A stretch of 64,000 nt of DNA from Martelella mediterranea DSM 17316 (GTDB lineage: Bacteria; Pseudomonadota; Alphaproteobacteria; Rhizobiales; Rhizobiaceae): contig NZ_CP020330.1 in NCBI RefSeq assembly GCF_002043005.1, positions 4,606,001-4,670,000 on the forward strand, in the 5' to 3' direction. Shown here in pieces: positions 8,664 to 17,460 of the stretch. How positions within the stretch are numbered: position 1 is the stretch's first letter; the number at the start of each line of letters is the position of its first letter. The position numbers were made by a program, and so were the translations under genes. Under the pieces are notes generated by a model. The model searched no databases and was not told the DNA's origin. It saw only the letters and a program-made list of their open reading frames with translations.

Positions 8664-9266
8664 TTAAATCCGCTTGCCGGCACGCTCGTTCAGCGTGCTT
8701 TCCACAAAGGCCGCGACATCGCGGTCGGCGGGATAGAGTTCGAGATACCGCCGCCATACCTCGACCGCCGCCTCTTGCCGCCCGGTCCTGTCGAGGATCG
8801 TCGCCATCAGGCCGAGCGCTCCGAAATCGCGCGGCTCCAGCGACAGCGATGTGCGGATATCGTCCATGGCGCGTTCGAGATCGCCATGGGTGTAATGAAG
8901 CACCGCGCGCTTGCGGTAGGGGGCTGCCTCGTCCGGCCTCAGCGCAATCGCCTCCGACAGGAAATCGAGCGCCGCTGCGCTGCGGCCATTGTTTTCCGAA
9001 TCATCCGACCATTCGATCAGCAGGGAAACCGTGGGGCTTGGCGAGCGGTCGAGATATTCGTCGATCTGGCGGGCAAGGTCGGCCGCCCGTCCGGCATCGC
9101 TTGTGCGTTTCAGCCGGTCGTAAAGCCTGTCAAGCGGGTCGGACTCGACAAGCGCATCCGGCATCGCGGAAACCTGTTCGTCCGCGGCGTTGCCTTGGGC
9201 AAGCGCCGGCAGCGGGCCGGTGGCCAGAGCGGCGAGTATCAGAATGGCGGACATAGAAAAGCGCAT
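8664..9266 (-). CDS. Exported tetratricopeptide-repeat protein
   Basis: 200 residues. A signal peptide (residues 1-24, ending ALAQG) is followed by about three TPR-like helix pairs: the segments GRSAAALDFLSEAIALRPDEAAPYR, HGDLERAMDDIRTSLSLEPRDFGALG and GRQEAAVEVWRRYLELYPADRD. This indicates a periplasmic protein-interaction role; no catalytic motif is seen. Similar small TPR proteins are common in rhizobia without a defined function. Confidence 0.8.
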   Translation of the reverse strand: MRFSMSAILILAALATGPLPALAQGNAADEQVSAMPDALVESDPLDRLYDRLKRTSDAGRAADLARQIDEYLDRSPSPTVSLLIEWSDDSENNGRSAAALDFLSEAIALRPDEAAPYRKRAVLHYTHGDLERAMDDIRTSLSLEPRDFGALGLMATILDRTGRQEAAVEVWRRYLELYPADRDVAAFVESTLNERAGKRI

Positions 9267-9322
9267 GACGGGAATGGTACCCCGTCATGGCGAAAATTCA
9301 AACAGATAATGCGCTGATTTTC

Positions 9323-9448
9323 TCAGCCCTGACGGGCCTTGAAGCGCGGATTCTGCTTGTTGATGATGTATACCCGGCCCTTGCGGCGCACCAGACGGTT
9401 TTCCCGGTGACGGGACTTGAGCGCCTTGAGCGAATTCTTGATCTTCAT
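9323..9448 (-). CDS. rpmJ: 50S ribosomal protein L36 (cysteine-free form)
   Basis: 41 residues, read directly from the minus strand: it begins [18 protein letters not shown] and ends [12 protein letters not shown], with a TGA at 9323-9325. This is the short zinc-independent L36 type: the Cys-x2-Cys...Cys-x4-His zinc ribbon of the other L36 form is missing. L36 binds 23S rRNA near the end of 50S assembly. A leftward single gene, with about 125 bases of possible promoter upstream before purK ends. Confidence 0.93.
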   Translation of the reverse strand: MKIKNSLKALKSRHRENRLVRRKGRVYIINKQNPRFKARQG

Positions 9449-9575
9449 GTTTTCGATCCGCTGTTTGTGCCGCTCTCGACTGATCAGTAAAGGCGGTCAG
9501 TATTGATATTCAAAGGCGCGCCTTGAAAAAGCGCGCCCGACAGTGGCCGCTACCTAGCGAATGATCGCCGCCAAG

Positions 9576-10649
9576 TCAACCGTCACGACGCTTTTCCAGA
9601 ACGGTGACATGGCCCATTTTCCGCCCTGCCCGGGTTTCGGCCTTGCCATAGAGATGCACGAGCGCGCCTTCGGTCGTCATCCACTGCGGAATCCGCTCCA
9701 TATCGTCGCCGACGATGTTGTGCATAACGCAATCGCTGTGGCGGACGGGGTCGATCAGCGGCAGGCCGCAAACGGCCCGGATATGCTGCTCGAACTGGGA
9801 GAGAACGCAGGCCGCCTCGGTCCAGTGGCCGGAATTGTGGACGCGCGGCGCGAATTCGTTGGCGATCAGCCTGCCGTCTCGGGCGACGAACAGTTCCAGC
9901 CCCAGCACGCCGACATAATCGAGCCCGATCAGAAGCCGCTCCGCTGCCGCGCGGGCAGCCGCGCCGGTCTGCGAAGACACATTGGCCGGGACGGTGGATG
10001 TCCGCAGAATGCCCTCGCGGTGCACATTTTCGGCCGGGTCGAAGCAAACGATCGTGCCGTCCATGCCGCGCGCCGCAATCACCGAGATCTCGCGGTCGAA
10101 ATCGATCCACTCCTCGAAGATCGCGGGCGCGCCATCAAGCGCTGCAAAAGCGGCCTCCGGGTTATTGTCGCTGCCGTCAAACACCCACTGACCCTTGCCG
10201 TCATAGCCGAAGCGCCGGGTCTTCAACACGCCGCGTCCGCCAAATGTCTCGAGCGCCGCGGCAAGATCCTCGGCCGTATCGACCGCACGGAACCCGGCGG
10301 TGGCGATGTCGCTGTCGTTGAGGAAGGTCTTCTCGGTGAGGCGATCCTGCGAAACGGAAAGCGCGCGCGCCGGCGGGTAGACCGGCCGTTCGCCGGAGAG
10401 AATCGCCGCGCTTTTCTCCGGCACGTTTTCGAATTCATAGGTGATCACTTCACAGGCGCCGGCAAGTTCAAAAAGCGCCGCCTCGTCATCATAGGCCGCC
10501 ACGATATGGCGGTTTGCGACCTGCGCGGCCGGGCAATCTTCCTGCGGTTCCAGAATAACGGTGCGGATCGAAAGCCGGGCGGCCGCCATGGCCAGCATAC
10601 GGCCAAGCTGGCCGCCGCCGATGATACCGATGGTTTTCATGAAACTCAT
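9576..10649 (-). CDS. purK: 5-(carboxyamino)imidazole ribonucleotide synthase PurK
   Basis: 357 residues, usual length. It is an ATP-grasp enzyme of purine biosynthesis that makes N5-CAIR from AIR, bicarbonate and ATP. It shows the N-terminal [34 protein letters not shown] (ATP-grasp loop) and the Glu-rich [14 protein letters not shown] and [14 protein letters not shown] metal-binding blocks. Its ATG overlaps the purE stop (ATGA), so the two are translationally coupled; an in-frame ATG at 10640 is an alternative. Confidence 0.95.
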   Translation of the reverse strand: MSFMKTIGIIGGGQLGRMLAMAAARLSIRTVILEPQEDCPAAQVANRHIVAAYDDEAALFELAGACEVITYEFENVPEKSAAILSGERPVYPPARALSVSQDRLTEKTFLNDSDIATAGFRAVDTAEDLAAALETFGGRGVLKTRRFGYDGKGQWVFDGSDNNPEAAFAALDGAPAIFEEWIDFDREISVIAARGMDGTIVCFDPAENVHREGILRTSTVPANVSSQTGAAARAAAERLLIGLDYVGVLGLELFVARDGRLIANEFAPRVHNSGHWTEAACVLSQFEQHIRAVCGLPLIDPVRHSDCVMHNIVGDDMERIPQWMTTEGALVHLYGKAETRAGRKMGHVTVLEKRRDG

Positions 10650-11155
10650 TCGTCCTTGTCGATGGGGTATTCGGCAACGCTTGCCGCCTGGCGCACGCGG
10701 TATTCATCCAGCCGGCCCGCAAGCTCGGGATCGGCAAGCGCCAGAACCGCTGCGGCCAGAAGCGCAGCATTGACCGCGCCGGCCTTGCCGATGGCGAGCG
10801 TTCCGACGGGTATGCCCGCCGGCATCTGCACGATCGACAACAGGCTGTCCTGGCCGGAGAGCGCGCGCGACTGAACAGGTACGCCGAAGACCGGCAGCGG
10901 CGTCAGCGCCGCCATCATGCCCGGCAGATGGGCCGCCCCGCCGGCGCCTGCGATGATGATTTGAAAACCCTCGGCGCGGGCGCTGCGGGCGAACTCATAC
11001 ATGCGGTCCGGCGTGCGGTGGGCGGAGACGATCCGCGCATCGTAATCGATGTCGAGAATATCGAGAATGTCGGCGGCGTTCTTCATCGTTTCCCAGTCGG
11101 ACTGGGACCCCATGACGATGGCGACAGGCGGATTCTTGATCGGGCTCATCGGCAT
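10646..11155 (-). CDS. purE: N5-carboxyaminoimidazole ribonucleotide mutase PurE
   Basis: 169 residues. It converts N5-CAIR to CAIR, the step after PurK. Diagnostic blocks are [12 protein letters not shown] near the N-terminus, [12 protein letters not shown] with the catalytic histidine, [14 protein letters not shown], and [26 protein letters not shown]. Class I (bacterial, PurK-dependent) features agree with the adjacent purK. It is the first gene of the leftward purEK operon. Confidence 0.96.
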   Translation of the reverse strand: MPMSPIKNPPVAIVMGSQSDWETMKNAADILDILDIDYDARIVSAHRTPDRMYEFARSARAEGFQIIIAGAGGAAHLPGMMAALTPLPVFGVPVQSRALSGQDSLLSIVQMPAGIPVGTLAIGKAGAVNAALLAAAVLALADPELAGRLDEYRVRQAASVAEYPIDKDE

Positions 11156-11409
11156 TCCATTGTTTCAACAAATTCGACGAATGTGGCACGCGCCGACCAT
11201 GCGTCGTTTCGGGCGAAACACGCTCTAGCATCAATCGTTTTCGGTGAAAAGCAAGGCGCCGGGGAGATCACGCGTGCCAGGGGCAAAATGCCCTCACAAA
11301 ATCACATTTCCGCCTTCGACAAACGTCTTCGATCATGGCATGCTGATATTGCACTTTGATGACGAGGCGCCGCATCCGGCGGCGCGAAACCAAAGGAAGG
11401 ACGTGTGCA

Positions 11410-11583
11410 ATGACAGTTCAGACGCATCTTGCCGCACTCGAGGAAAAACATTCCGAACTTGAGAGGAAGCTTCACGACATAATGGCTTCGCCGTCCAGCC
11501 ACGACCAGGAAATCGCATCGATCAAACGCAGGAAACTTCACCTGAAAGACGAGATTGAACGCCTCCATCACTCCGCTACTTAA
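11410..11583 (+). CDS. YdcH-family (DUF465) small coiled-coil protein
   Basis: 57 residues. The sequence (HLAALEEKHSELERKL then EIASIKRRKLHLKDEIERL) is two heptad-patterned helices, the hallmark of the DUF465/YdcH family common in rhizobia, often in tandem copies. The ATG at 11410 is used because the family fold starts there and GGAAGGA lies upstream. A clear intrinsic terminator follows at 11601. The function is unknown. Confidence 0.85.
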   Translation: MTVQTHLAALEEKHSELERKLHDIMASPSSHDQEIASIKRRKLHLKDEIERLHHSAT

Positions 11584-11600
11584 GACACCCCCCTGTCCTC

Positions 11601-11635
11601 AAACGCCCCGGCCCAAAACCGGGGCGTTTTTGTTT
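11601..11635 (+). terminator. Rho-independent terminator after the YdcH-family gene
   Basis: A GC-rich dyad, aacgccccgg ... ccggggcgtt, with a small caaaa loop is followed directly by a T run (tttttgtttt). It sits 18 bases after the stop of the small coiled-coil gene. Confidence 0.9.
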
Positions 11636-11679
11636 TGCGCAACGCGTTTCTGACCGATGGCTCGAAGCCCCCGCTATAT

Positions 11680-12033
11680 TTAAACCCCGTCGTCCTTCTC
11701 CCGCTTCTTCATCACCCCGATCCTGAGCATCACCTCGCGCGGTATGTCGTAGGTCGATTTCAAATGGTGATCGGTGCGAAGTCCCAGATAATCGCGCTGG
11801 ATGAACAGCGCGAAAGCGCGGTCGGCCGCCGCCTGCACCAGTTCGTCACGGTCCTGATTGGAGCCCGGCGTCTCGTCGTGGCGTCTGAGCGCTGCCAGCG
11901 CCTCCTCCAGCCGTCCGCCGATCCGCCCCAACGCCTGCGCCGTTTCCTGCATGATTTCGTATTGCAGGGCGTCCAGATCGGGATCGAGCGGCCTGCTGCT
12001 GGTGCCCGGCAATATCGGTTTCCTGGTGGCCAT
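11680..12033 (-). CDS. Conserved small protein, DUF6665-like
   Basis: 117 residues from the ATG at 12033, which follows AAGGAAA; the longer frame to 12189 has no supporting start signal. Sequence blocks are LDPDLDALQYEIMQETAQALGRIGGRLEEALAAL, then RDELVQAAADRAFALFIQRDYLGLRTDHH and a C-terminal YDIPREVMLRIG. It is a soluble mostly helical protein seen in Rhizobiales genomes; the family name is from memory and no role is known. Confidence 0.65.
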   Translation of the reverse strand: MATRKPILPGTSSRPLDPDLDALQYEIMQETAQALGRIGGRLEEALAALRRHDETPGSNQDRDELVQAAADRAFALFIQRDYLGLRTDHHLKSTYDIPREVMLRIGVMKKREKDDGV

Positions 12034-12187
12034 GATCTTTTCCTTGCGTCTTCCCCGAAGATCGGAAGATGAATGCACGAGGTCAAGGGTTTGAAACCAA
12101 AAGCGGGCCAACCGTAAATGTCCGGCAGACTTGTCATATGGCGTTATAAGACCTATATTTTGCCAAACTGCAATAACGGGATCAAAC

Positions 12188-12601
12188 ATGCCCCATCTGC
12201 AAGTAATCGAAAAAACCGCGCATCAGGCCGCCGCCCCCGAGATTACCGAGGCGGAGGGACAGGCGATGGCGCGGGCGACGGTCAATCTGTTTTCGCGCTG
12301 GCGGGTCAGCGACAGCCAGGCCTGCATCCTGCTGGGCGGGTTGTCGCCGCGCACCTGGGCGCGCTGGAAGGGCGGCGATATCGGGCGCATCCCCCGCGAC
12401 CTCAAGGCCCGGCTTTCCAACCTGATGGGCATTCACAAGGCGCTCCGGATCATCTTCACGGACACGGACCGGGTCTATGGCTGGGTGCGGCGGGAAAACG
12501 CGGCTTTCGGCGGCGCATCGGCGCTTGACGTCATGCTTGGCGGCGAACTGACCGATATCATGCGGGTGCGGCGTTATCTCGACAGCATCCGGGGCGGCTG
12601 A
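12188..12601 (+). CDS. MbcA/ParS/Xre-type antitoxin (RES partner)
   Basis: 137 residues from the ATG at 12188 (an in-frame upstream ATG at 12131 is less likely). An N-terminal helix-turn-helix-like region (VNLFSRWRVSDSQACILLGGLSPRTWARWKGGD) precedes the C-terminal antitoxin domain (RLSNLMGIHKALRIIFTD...YGWVRRENAAFGG...GGELTDIMRVRRYLDSIRGG). The last block, an invading C-terminal tail, is the classic Xre/MbcA signature. Two bases separate its stop from the TTG of the RES toxin. It should neutralise the toxin and repress the shared promoter. Confidence 0.88.
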   Translation: MPHLQVIEKTAHQAAAPEITEAEGQAMARATVNLFSRWRVSDSQACILLGGLSPRTWARWKGGDIGRIPRDLKARLSNLMGIHKALRIIFTDTDRVYGWVRRENAAFGGASALDVMLGGELTDIMRVRRYLDSIRGG

Positions 12602-12603
12602 GC

Positions 12604-13308
12604 TTGACCATGCCCGATATCGTGCGCGTGCGGTGGGCAAAGACCCACCGGATCATCCGTTCGCGTTTCCCGCCGATCGATCTGTTCGAGGATATCGCCG
12701 ATCCGGCCGACTGGGACGCGATCCTGTCGGCCGAGGCCAAGACCAATCCGCGCGTCAGCCAGAGCGTCGGCATGCTCGATCTGGTGCCGCCCGAGCGCCG
12801 TGTTGCCGGAGAAGGCGCGTCATGGGCGATGGCGCCCTTCGTCCACACCTCGACGGACCGGCCGAGCCGGTTCAGTGACGGTTCGTTCGGCGTCTATTAT
12901 GCCGGCGACCGGATCGAGGTCGCGCTGTTCGAGACCATACATCACCATGCCATATTCATGGCGGCCACGAACCAGACTCCCGGCTGGACTTCCGATTTTC
13001 GCGAACTCGTCGGCACGCTCGGCGCCGATCTCCACGATGTCAGCGACCGGACGCGTTTTGCCGAACTCTACGATCCCGACGACTATCGCAGGCCGCAGGC
13101 GCTGGGCGCGGAACTCCACGCGGAAAATGCGAACGGCATACTCTATCGCAGCGTCAGATATCCGGATGGCGCGGCGGTCGCCCTGTTCTGGCCGGATGTC
13201 GCCGGAATACCGGTGCAGGGGCAGCATTTTTCCTATTACTGGGACGGTGCAAACGTTGCCACGGTCAAGAACCTCGGCACCGGCGAGCTATTCGCCGTGG
13301 TCGATTAG
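12604..13308 (+). CDS. RES-domain toxin (NAD+-degrading family)
   Basis: 234 residues; start is TTG at 12604 or ATG at 12610. The RES fold is shown by RPSRFSDGSFGVYYAGDRIEVALFETIHH (Arg, Tyr and Glu of the active site) and the later ILYRSVRYPDGAAVALFWP (Ser block). RES toxins consume NAD+ and stop growth; they are held in check by an Xre-type antitoxin encoded just upstream, exactly as here. The pair looks intact, with full-length domains and no frameshift. Confidence 0.88.
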   Translation: MTMPDIVRVRWAKTHRIIRSRFPPIDLFEDIADPADWDAILSAEAKTNPRVSQSVGMLDLVPPERRVAGEGASWAMAPFVHTSTDRPSRFSDGSFGVYYAGDRIEVALFETIHHHAIFMAATNQTPGWTSDFRELVGTLGADLHDVSDRTRFAELYDPDDYRRPQALGAELHAENANGILYRSVRYPDGAAVALFWPDVAGIPVQGQHFSYYWDGANVATVKNLGTGELFAVVD

Positions 13309-13310
13309 AG

Positions 13311-13411
13311 CGCGTCCAGGAAAAGTGGATACCGGTTCTCCGTCCGGACGCACGTGAAAACAAACAGATAGAGCATTTCCGGTGATCCGGTTTTCAACGG
13401 AAATGCTCTGG
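13311..13411. repeat. Rhizobiales-type intergenic repeat with terminal hairpin
   Basis: The stretch gtccaggaaaagtggatac...gtccggacgc...aaacaaacagatagagc resembles a repeat common between genes in rhizobia. It ends in a dyad, agagcatttccg (13372-13383) with cggaaatgctct (13399-13410), which could serve as a bidirectional terminator for the convergent RES and LysR genes. The right arm covers the last codons of the LysR gene. Confidence 0.6.
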
Positions 13412-14317
13412 CTCCGCTGGCGCCTTTCCGAAGGCATTGATTTCCGTCCAGATCAGGTCCTGCACCGCCGTGTGGCCGCCTGCCAGGCGCACCGCCGCCA
13501 CCGTCAGCAGCGTGTGAGGCAGCACGTCTCGGAGGTCGAAGAGCAGGCCGGCGCGGATCGCGTCCCTGGCAATGCTTTCCGGCACCCAGGCGACGCCGAC
13601 GCCGCTGATCGCGAATTGCAGGGCGGCCAGCGTCAGCGCGGTCTCGACCTTGCGGCGGACGAACTCGCCGCTCGGGACCTGCGGCATCACCTCCTCGTTG
13701 AAAATCCGGCCGAGAAAGGCGTCGCTCGGATAGGCGATCACCGGCAGTTCGCCGCGCGCATAACTGTCGTTCAGCACGCCGAGACCATGGGTGGCGAACA
13801 CCGGGATAAAGGCTTCCGTGCCGAGATTGACCCGTTCGAGATAGTCCTCGGTCTCCGCCGCTGCCTCGGCCACCGACTGGTAGTTCAGCAGAAGATCGGC
13901 CTGCTTGGTCATCAGCAGCGCCAGACACTCGTCGCGATTGGCCGAGCGCAGGCGCACGCTGACGTCGATCGTGTTCGAGAACGCCTCGATGATGCCCGGG
14001 GCTCGCGACGTGGTGATCGCGTGCTGGCTCGCAATCACGATGCGGTTGTTGGCCTCGCGCCCCTGCCGACGCAGTTCGTAAAGCAGGTCCTTCATCTCGG
14101 AGACCAGCCGCTTGATCTCCTCCTGCTGGGCGGAGATCGACGGCTTGAGGCCGACGGGCTTGCGGTCCCGATCGAACAATTCGGCGCCGACATAATCCTC
14201 GATCGCGCGGATACGGCGCGAGAAGGCCGGCTGAGTGACGTTGCGCCGCGCGGCGGCCGCATTGAACGATCCGGTCTCCACCACCGCCAGGATATCCTCG
14301 AGCCATTCAAGCCGCAT
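13394..14317 (-). CDS. LysR-family transcriptional regulator of the sulfonate cluster
   Basis: 307 residues. The N-terminal LysR helix-turn-helix is clear (WLEDILAVVETGSFNAAAARRNVTQPAFSRRIRAIEDYVGAELFDRD). The remaining part is the ligand-binding domain (ANRDECLALLMTKQADLLLNYQ, FAISGVGVAWVPESIARD). It is divergent from the cuyA-like gene with about 110 bases between start codons; a 15-bp dyad (14332-14346) in that gap is a likely binding site. It most likely activates the rightward eight-gene cluster in response to a sulfonate or its product. Confidence 0.88.
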   Translation of the reverse strand: MRLEWLEDILAVVETGSFNAAAARRNVTQPAFSRRIRAIEDYVGAELFDRDRKPVGLKPSISAQQEEIKRLVSEMKDLLYELRRQGREANNRIVIASQHAITTSRAPGIIEAFSNTIDVSVRLRSANRDECLALLMTKQADLLLNYQSVAEAAAETEDYLERVNLGTEAFIPVFATHGLGVLNDSYARGELPVIAYPSDAFLGRIFNEEVMPQVPSGEFVRRKVETALTLAALQFAISGVGVAWVPESIARDAIRAGLLFDLRDVLPHTLLTVAAVRLAGGHTAVQDLIWTEINAFGKAPAEPEHFR

Positions 14318-14331
14318 GAAAGCCTCCTAAT

Positions 14332-14346
14332 ATGCACACCTTGCAT
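14332..14346. promoter_or_regulatory. Candidate LysR binding site
   Basis: The dyad atgca-cacct-tgcat is a 15-bp perfect inverted repeat with a T-N11-A core, in the 112-base gap between the divergent LysR and cuyA-like starts. Two copies of the palindrome ttgatcaa follow at 14368-14375 and 14411-14418, 43 bases apart, possibly further sites on the same DNA face. Confidence 0.5.
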
Positions 14347-14429
14347 TTTATCGCGCGAAAACGGCATTTGATCAACGAAAGGAAATGCGCAAGATTTGAA
14401 ATCACGCAATTTGATCAAGGTTGGTTTCC

Positions 14430-15455
14430 ATGCATCTCGCCCGTTTTCCCCGCGTTCATCTGGCCCACCTGCCAACGCCTCTGGAGCGGCTCGACCGCCT
14501 GACGGCGGAACTCGGCGGCCCCGAAATCTGGATCAAGCGCGACGATTGCACCGGGCTTTCGACCGGCGGCAACAAGACCCGCAAGCTGGAATTCCTGATG
14601 GCCGAAGCCCAGGCGATGAAAGCCGACGTGGTGATGACCCAGGGCGCAACGCAGTCCAACCATGCCCGCCAGACGGCCGCCGCCGCCGCCAAGCTCGGCA
14701 TGGCCTGCCATGTCCTGCTTGAGGACCGCACCGGCTCCAACGACCCGAACTACAATGAAAACGGCAACGTCTTCCTCGACTACCTCCACGGCGCCACCGC
14801 CGAAAAGCGCCCCGGCGGGCTGGACATGAATGCCGAGATGGAAGCTGTCGCCGACGAGATCCGCAAGACCGGCAAGACGGTCTACACCATCCCCGGCGGC
14901 GGCTCGAATGCGACCGGCGCGCTCGGCTATGCCAATTGCGCGCTGGAACTGGTCTATCAGGCCAATGAGCGCGATCTCGCGATCGATCATCTGGTGCACG
15001 CCACCGGCAGCGCCGGCACCCAGGCGGGCCTGATCGTCGGCCTCAAGGCAACCAACGCGCAAATCCCGCTCTTGGGCATCGGCGTGCGCGCGCCGAAGCC
15101 GAAACAGGAGGAAAACGTCTACAAGCTTGCCCTTGCGACCGCCGAAAAGCTCGGCTGCCCGGGCGTCGTCGCCCGCGAGGATGTGGTCGCCAATACCGAT
15201 TATGTCGGCGAGGGCTACGGCATCCCCGCCCCCTCCACGATCGAGGCGATCGAGATGTTCGCCCAGGTCGAAGGCATCCTTCTGGACCCGGTCTATTCGG
15301 GCAAGGGCGCTGCCGGCCTGATCGACCTGATCCGCAAGGGCATGTTCAAGAAAGGTGAAAAGATCGTTTTTCTCCATACCGGCGGTTCGGCAGGATTGTT
15401 TGGCTATACAAGCGCTTTCGCCTTCGATCATACTACCCCCGTCGCCGCCGAATAG
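14430..15455 (+). CDS. cuyA: PLP-dependent L-cysteate sulfo-lyase (CuyA-like) / D-cysteine desulfhydrase family
   Basis: 341 residues from the ATG at 14430, which gives the family N-terminus MHLARFPR; an in-frame TTG at 14421 is possible. The enzyme belongs to the ACC-deaminase/D-cysteine desulfhydrase fold-type II group. The PLP lysine is in the [10 protein letters not shown] motif (about residue 49), with [28 protein letters not shown] and [11 protein letters not shown] phosphate-binding blocks. CuyA splits L-cysteate to pyruvate, ammonia and sulfite. The neighbours (a sulfonate transporter, racemase and HpsN-like dehydrogenase) favour cysteate over D-cysteine. It is the first gene of the rightward cluster. 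Confidence 0.72.
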   Translation: MHLARFPRVHLAHLPTPLERLDRLTAELGGPEIWIKRDDCTGLSTGGNKTRKLEFLMAEAQAMKADVVMTQGATQSNHARQTAAAAAKLGMACHVLLEDRTGSNDPNYNENGNVFLDYLHGATAEKRPGGLDMNAEMEAVADEIRKTGKTVYTIPGGGSNATGALGYANCALELVYQANERDLAIDHLVHATGSAGTQAGLIVGLKATNAQIPLLGIGVRAPKPKQEENVYKLALATAEKLGCPGVVAREDVVANTDYVGEGYGIPAPSTIEAIEMFAQVEGILLDPVYSGKGAAGLIDLIRKGMFKKGEKIVFLHTGGSAGLFGYTSAFAFDHTTPVAAE

Positions 15456-15470
15456 AAGGTCATTTCCTTT

Positions 15471-16673
15471 ATGGCACCGAAACCGTTTGCGGGCACGTTT
15501 ACCCAGCAGGAACCGCTTGGCGAGGCGGCGATTGCCGCTGCTATCCGCGTGCTCGAAAGCGGCAGGCTGCATCGCTACAACACGGTTGCCGGCGAGACCG
15601 CGGAGGCGGCGCTGCTCGAGGCGGAATTCGCCGCCTTTCAGGGCGTGGATTACTGCCTCGCCTGCGCCTCCGGCGGCTATGCCATGCATATCGCGCTGAT
15701 GGCGGCCGGCCTGAAGCACGGCGAGCCGGTGCTGACCAACGGCTTCACGCTGTCGCCGGTGCCCGGCGCGATCGTCAACGCCGGCGGAAAGCCGGTGCTC
15801 GTCGAATGCACGCGCAATCTGGTGATCGACCTTGACGATCTGGAGCAAAAGGCCGCCGGCGCGCGGTTTCTACTGCTCTCCCACATGCGCGGCCATATCG
15901 CCGACATGGACCGGCTGATGGCGATCGCGGACCGTCACGGCCTGACGGTGATCGAGGATTGCGCCCACACGATGGGGGCAGACTGGAACGGCACGAAAAG
16001 CGGCAATTTCGGCCTTGCCGCCTGTTTCAGCACCCAGACCTACAAGCACATGAATTCCGGCGAGGGCGGGTTACTCACTTCCAACGATCCGGATTTCATG
16101 GCCCGCGCCATCATCCTCTCCGGCTCCTACATGCTTTACGAGCGCCATGGCGCGGCGCCCGCCAGGAGCCATTTCGAAAAGGCGCGGCTCGAAACGCCCA
16201 ATTGCTCGGGCCGGATGGACAATCTGCGCGCCGCGATCCTGCGCCCGCAACTCGCCGGACTTGAAAAGAATATCGAGCGCTGGAACGACCGCTATAGCAC
16301 CATCGAGACAGCGCTGAAGTCCTCCGGCCTGTTCCATCTGCCCGAGCGCCCGGCGGCGGAGCATCCCGTCGGCAGTTCCATCCAGTTTCTGGCGGAAGAC
16401 ATCGCGCCTGACGCGGCCCGCGCCTTCGTGGCCAATGCGAAGGCGCTCGGCGTCGAGCTCAAATGGTTCGGCGATGCCGATCCCGTCGCCTTTACCAGCA
16501 ATCATCATAGCTGGCGCTTCATCGCCGATCAGGCGCTGCCCAAGACCGATCGGGTGCTTTCCGGCCTGTTCGACATGCGCATCCCGCTGACCTTCAGCAT
16601 CGATGACTGCGCCCATATCGCCGCGATCATCATCCATTGCGGCGAACAGATGCGCCTCAAGGGGGCTGCGTAA
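15471..16673 (+). CDS. DegT/DnrJ/EryC1/StrS-family PLP aminotransferase
   Basis: 400 residues. Fold-type I features are the GGYAMHIALMAAGLKHGEPVL loop, VIEDCAHTMGADW (Asp contacting the PLP ring), and QTYKHMNSGEGGLL with the Schiff-base lysine. The family usually transaminates ketosugars, but members occur outside sugar clusters. Here it sits 15 bases after the cuyA-like gene and 1 base before the racemase, so a role on a sulfonate amine or keto acid is more likely than in cell-surface sugars. The substrate is unknown. Confidence 0.8.
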   Translation: MAPKPFAGTFTQQEPLGEAAIAAAIRVLESGRLHRYNTVAGETAEAALLEAEFAAFQGVDYCLACASGGYAMHIALMAAGLKHGEPVLTNGFTLSPVPGAIVNAGGKPVLVECTRNLVIDLDDLEQKAAGARFLLLSHMRGHIADMDRLMAIADRHGLTVIEDCAHTMGADWNGTKSGNFGLAACFSTQTYKHMNSGEGGLLTSNDPDFMARAIILSGSYMLYERHGAAPARSHFEKARLETPNCSGRMDNLRAAILRPQLAGLEKNIERWNDRYSTIETALKSSGLFHLPERPAAEHPVGSSIQFLAEDIAPDAARAFVANAKALGVELKWFGDADPVAFTSNHHSWRFIADQALPKTDRVLSGLFDMRIPLTFSIDDCAHIAAIIIHCGEQMRLKGAA

Positions 16674-16674
16674 C

Positions 16675-17370
16675 ATGCGGCGGATCGGGATTATCGGCGG
16701 CATGGGGCCGGAGGCGACGGTGCTTCTGATGAGCCGCATTATTGCCGCCACGCCGGCCAGGGACGATGCCGACCATGTGCCGATGATCGTCGACAACAAC
16801 CCGCAGGTTCCCTCGCGCATCAAGGCGCTGATCGAGGGCGGCGGCGAGGACCCCGGCCCGGTGATTGCCGGCATGGCGCAAAAGATCGAGGCATTCGGGG
16901 CGGAAGCGCTCGCCATGCCCTGCAACACCGCCCATCATTATGCCGAAGAAATCCGCAATGCGGTCGCCATTCCCTTCATCGACATGGTGAGGCTGACGGT
17001 CGACGCGATCAGCTCCGAAACCCGGCCCGGCGCGAAGATCGGCATGCTGGCGTCGCCCGCCCTGCGCATCACCGGGGTTTTCGACAAGGCCTTTACCGGC
17101 ACCGGTCGCATTCCGCTCTATCTTGCCGACGACGGCCCTCTTCTGGAACTGATCCGCCACATCAAGATCCACGGCGCGGATGACAATGCCCGCGCGCAGA
17201 TGACGGTGGCTTCCCGCGCGCTGATCTGCGAAGGCGCGGACATGCTGCTGATTGCTTGTTCGGAATTGTCGCTGGTCTCAGGCGCCGTCGATCCGGCGGC
17301 CCATTCCATTGACACGATCGATCTTCTGGCCGGCGCATGCATCGCCTTTTCAAGCGGGCAGGAGACGTGA
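16675..17370 (+). CDS. Aspartate/glutamate racemase family protein (possible cysteate racemase)
   Basis: 231 residues from the ATG directly after the previous stop (the longer frame from 16603 would lie inside the aminotransferase). It has the aspartate-racemase opening RRIGIIGGMGPEAT, a first catalytic Cys in MPCNTAHHY and a second in LLIACSELSL. The family is PLP-independent and inverts C-alpha using two cysteines. Cysteate is the sulfonate analogue of aspartate, so in this setting D- to L-cysteate conversion feeding CuyA is an attractive but unproven role. Confidence 0.78.
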   Translation: MRRIGIIGGMGPEATVLLMSRIIAATPARDDADHVPMIVDNNPQVPSRIKALIEGGGEDPGPVIAGMAQKIEAFGAEALAMPCNTAHHYAEEIRNAVAIPFIDMVRLTVDAISSETRPGAKIGMLASPALRITGVFDKAFTGTGRIPLYLADDGPLLELIRHIKIHGADDNARAQMTVASRALICEGADMLLIACSELSLVSGAVDPAAHSIDTIDLLAGACIAFSSGQET

Positions 17371-17460
17371 CAGAATAACGGCTGAACCTGCAATGCGGGA
17401 AGCGGTCTCAGCCTCAACAACAATAACAATGCCCGCGCCAAACCAAATCTGGAGAGTGGA

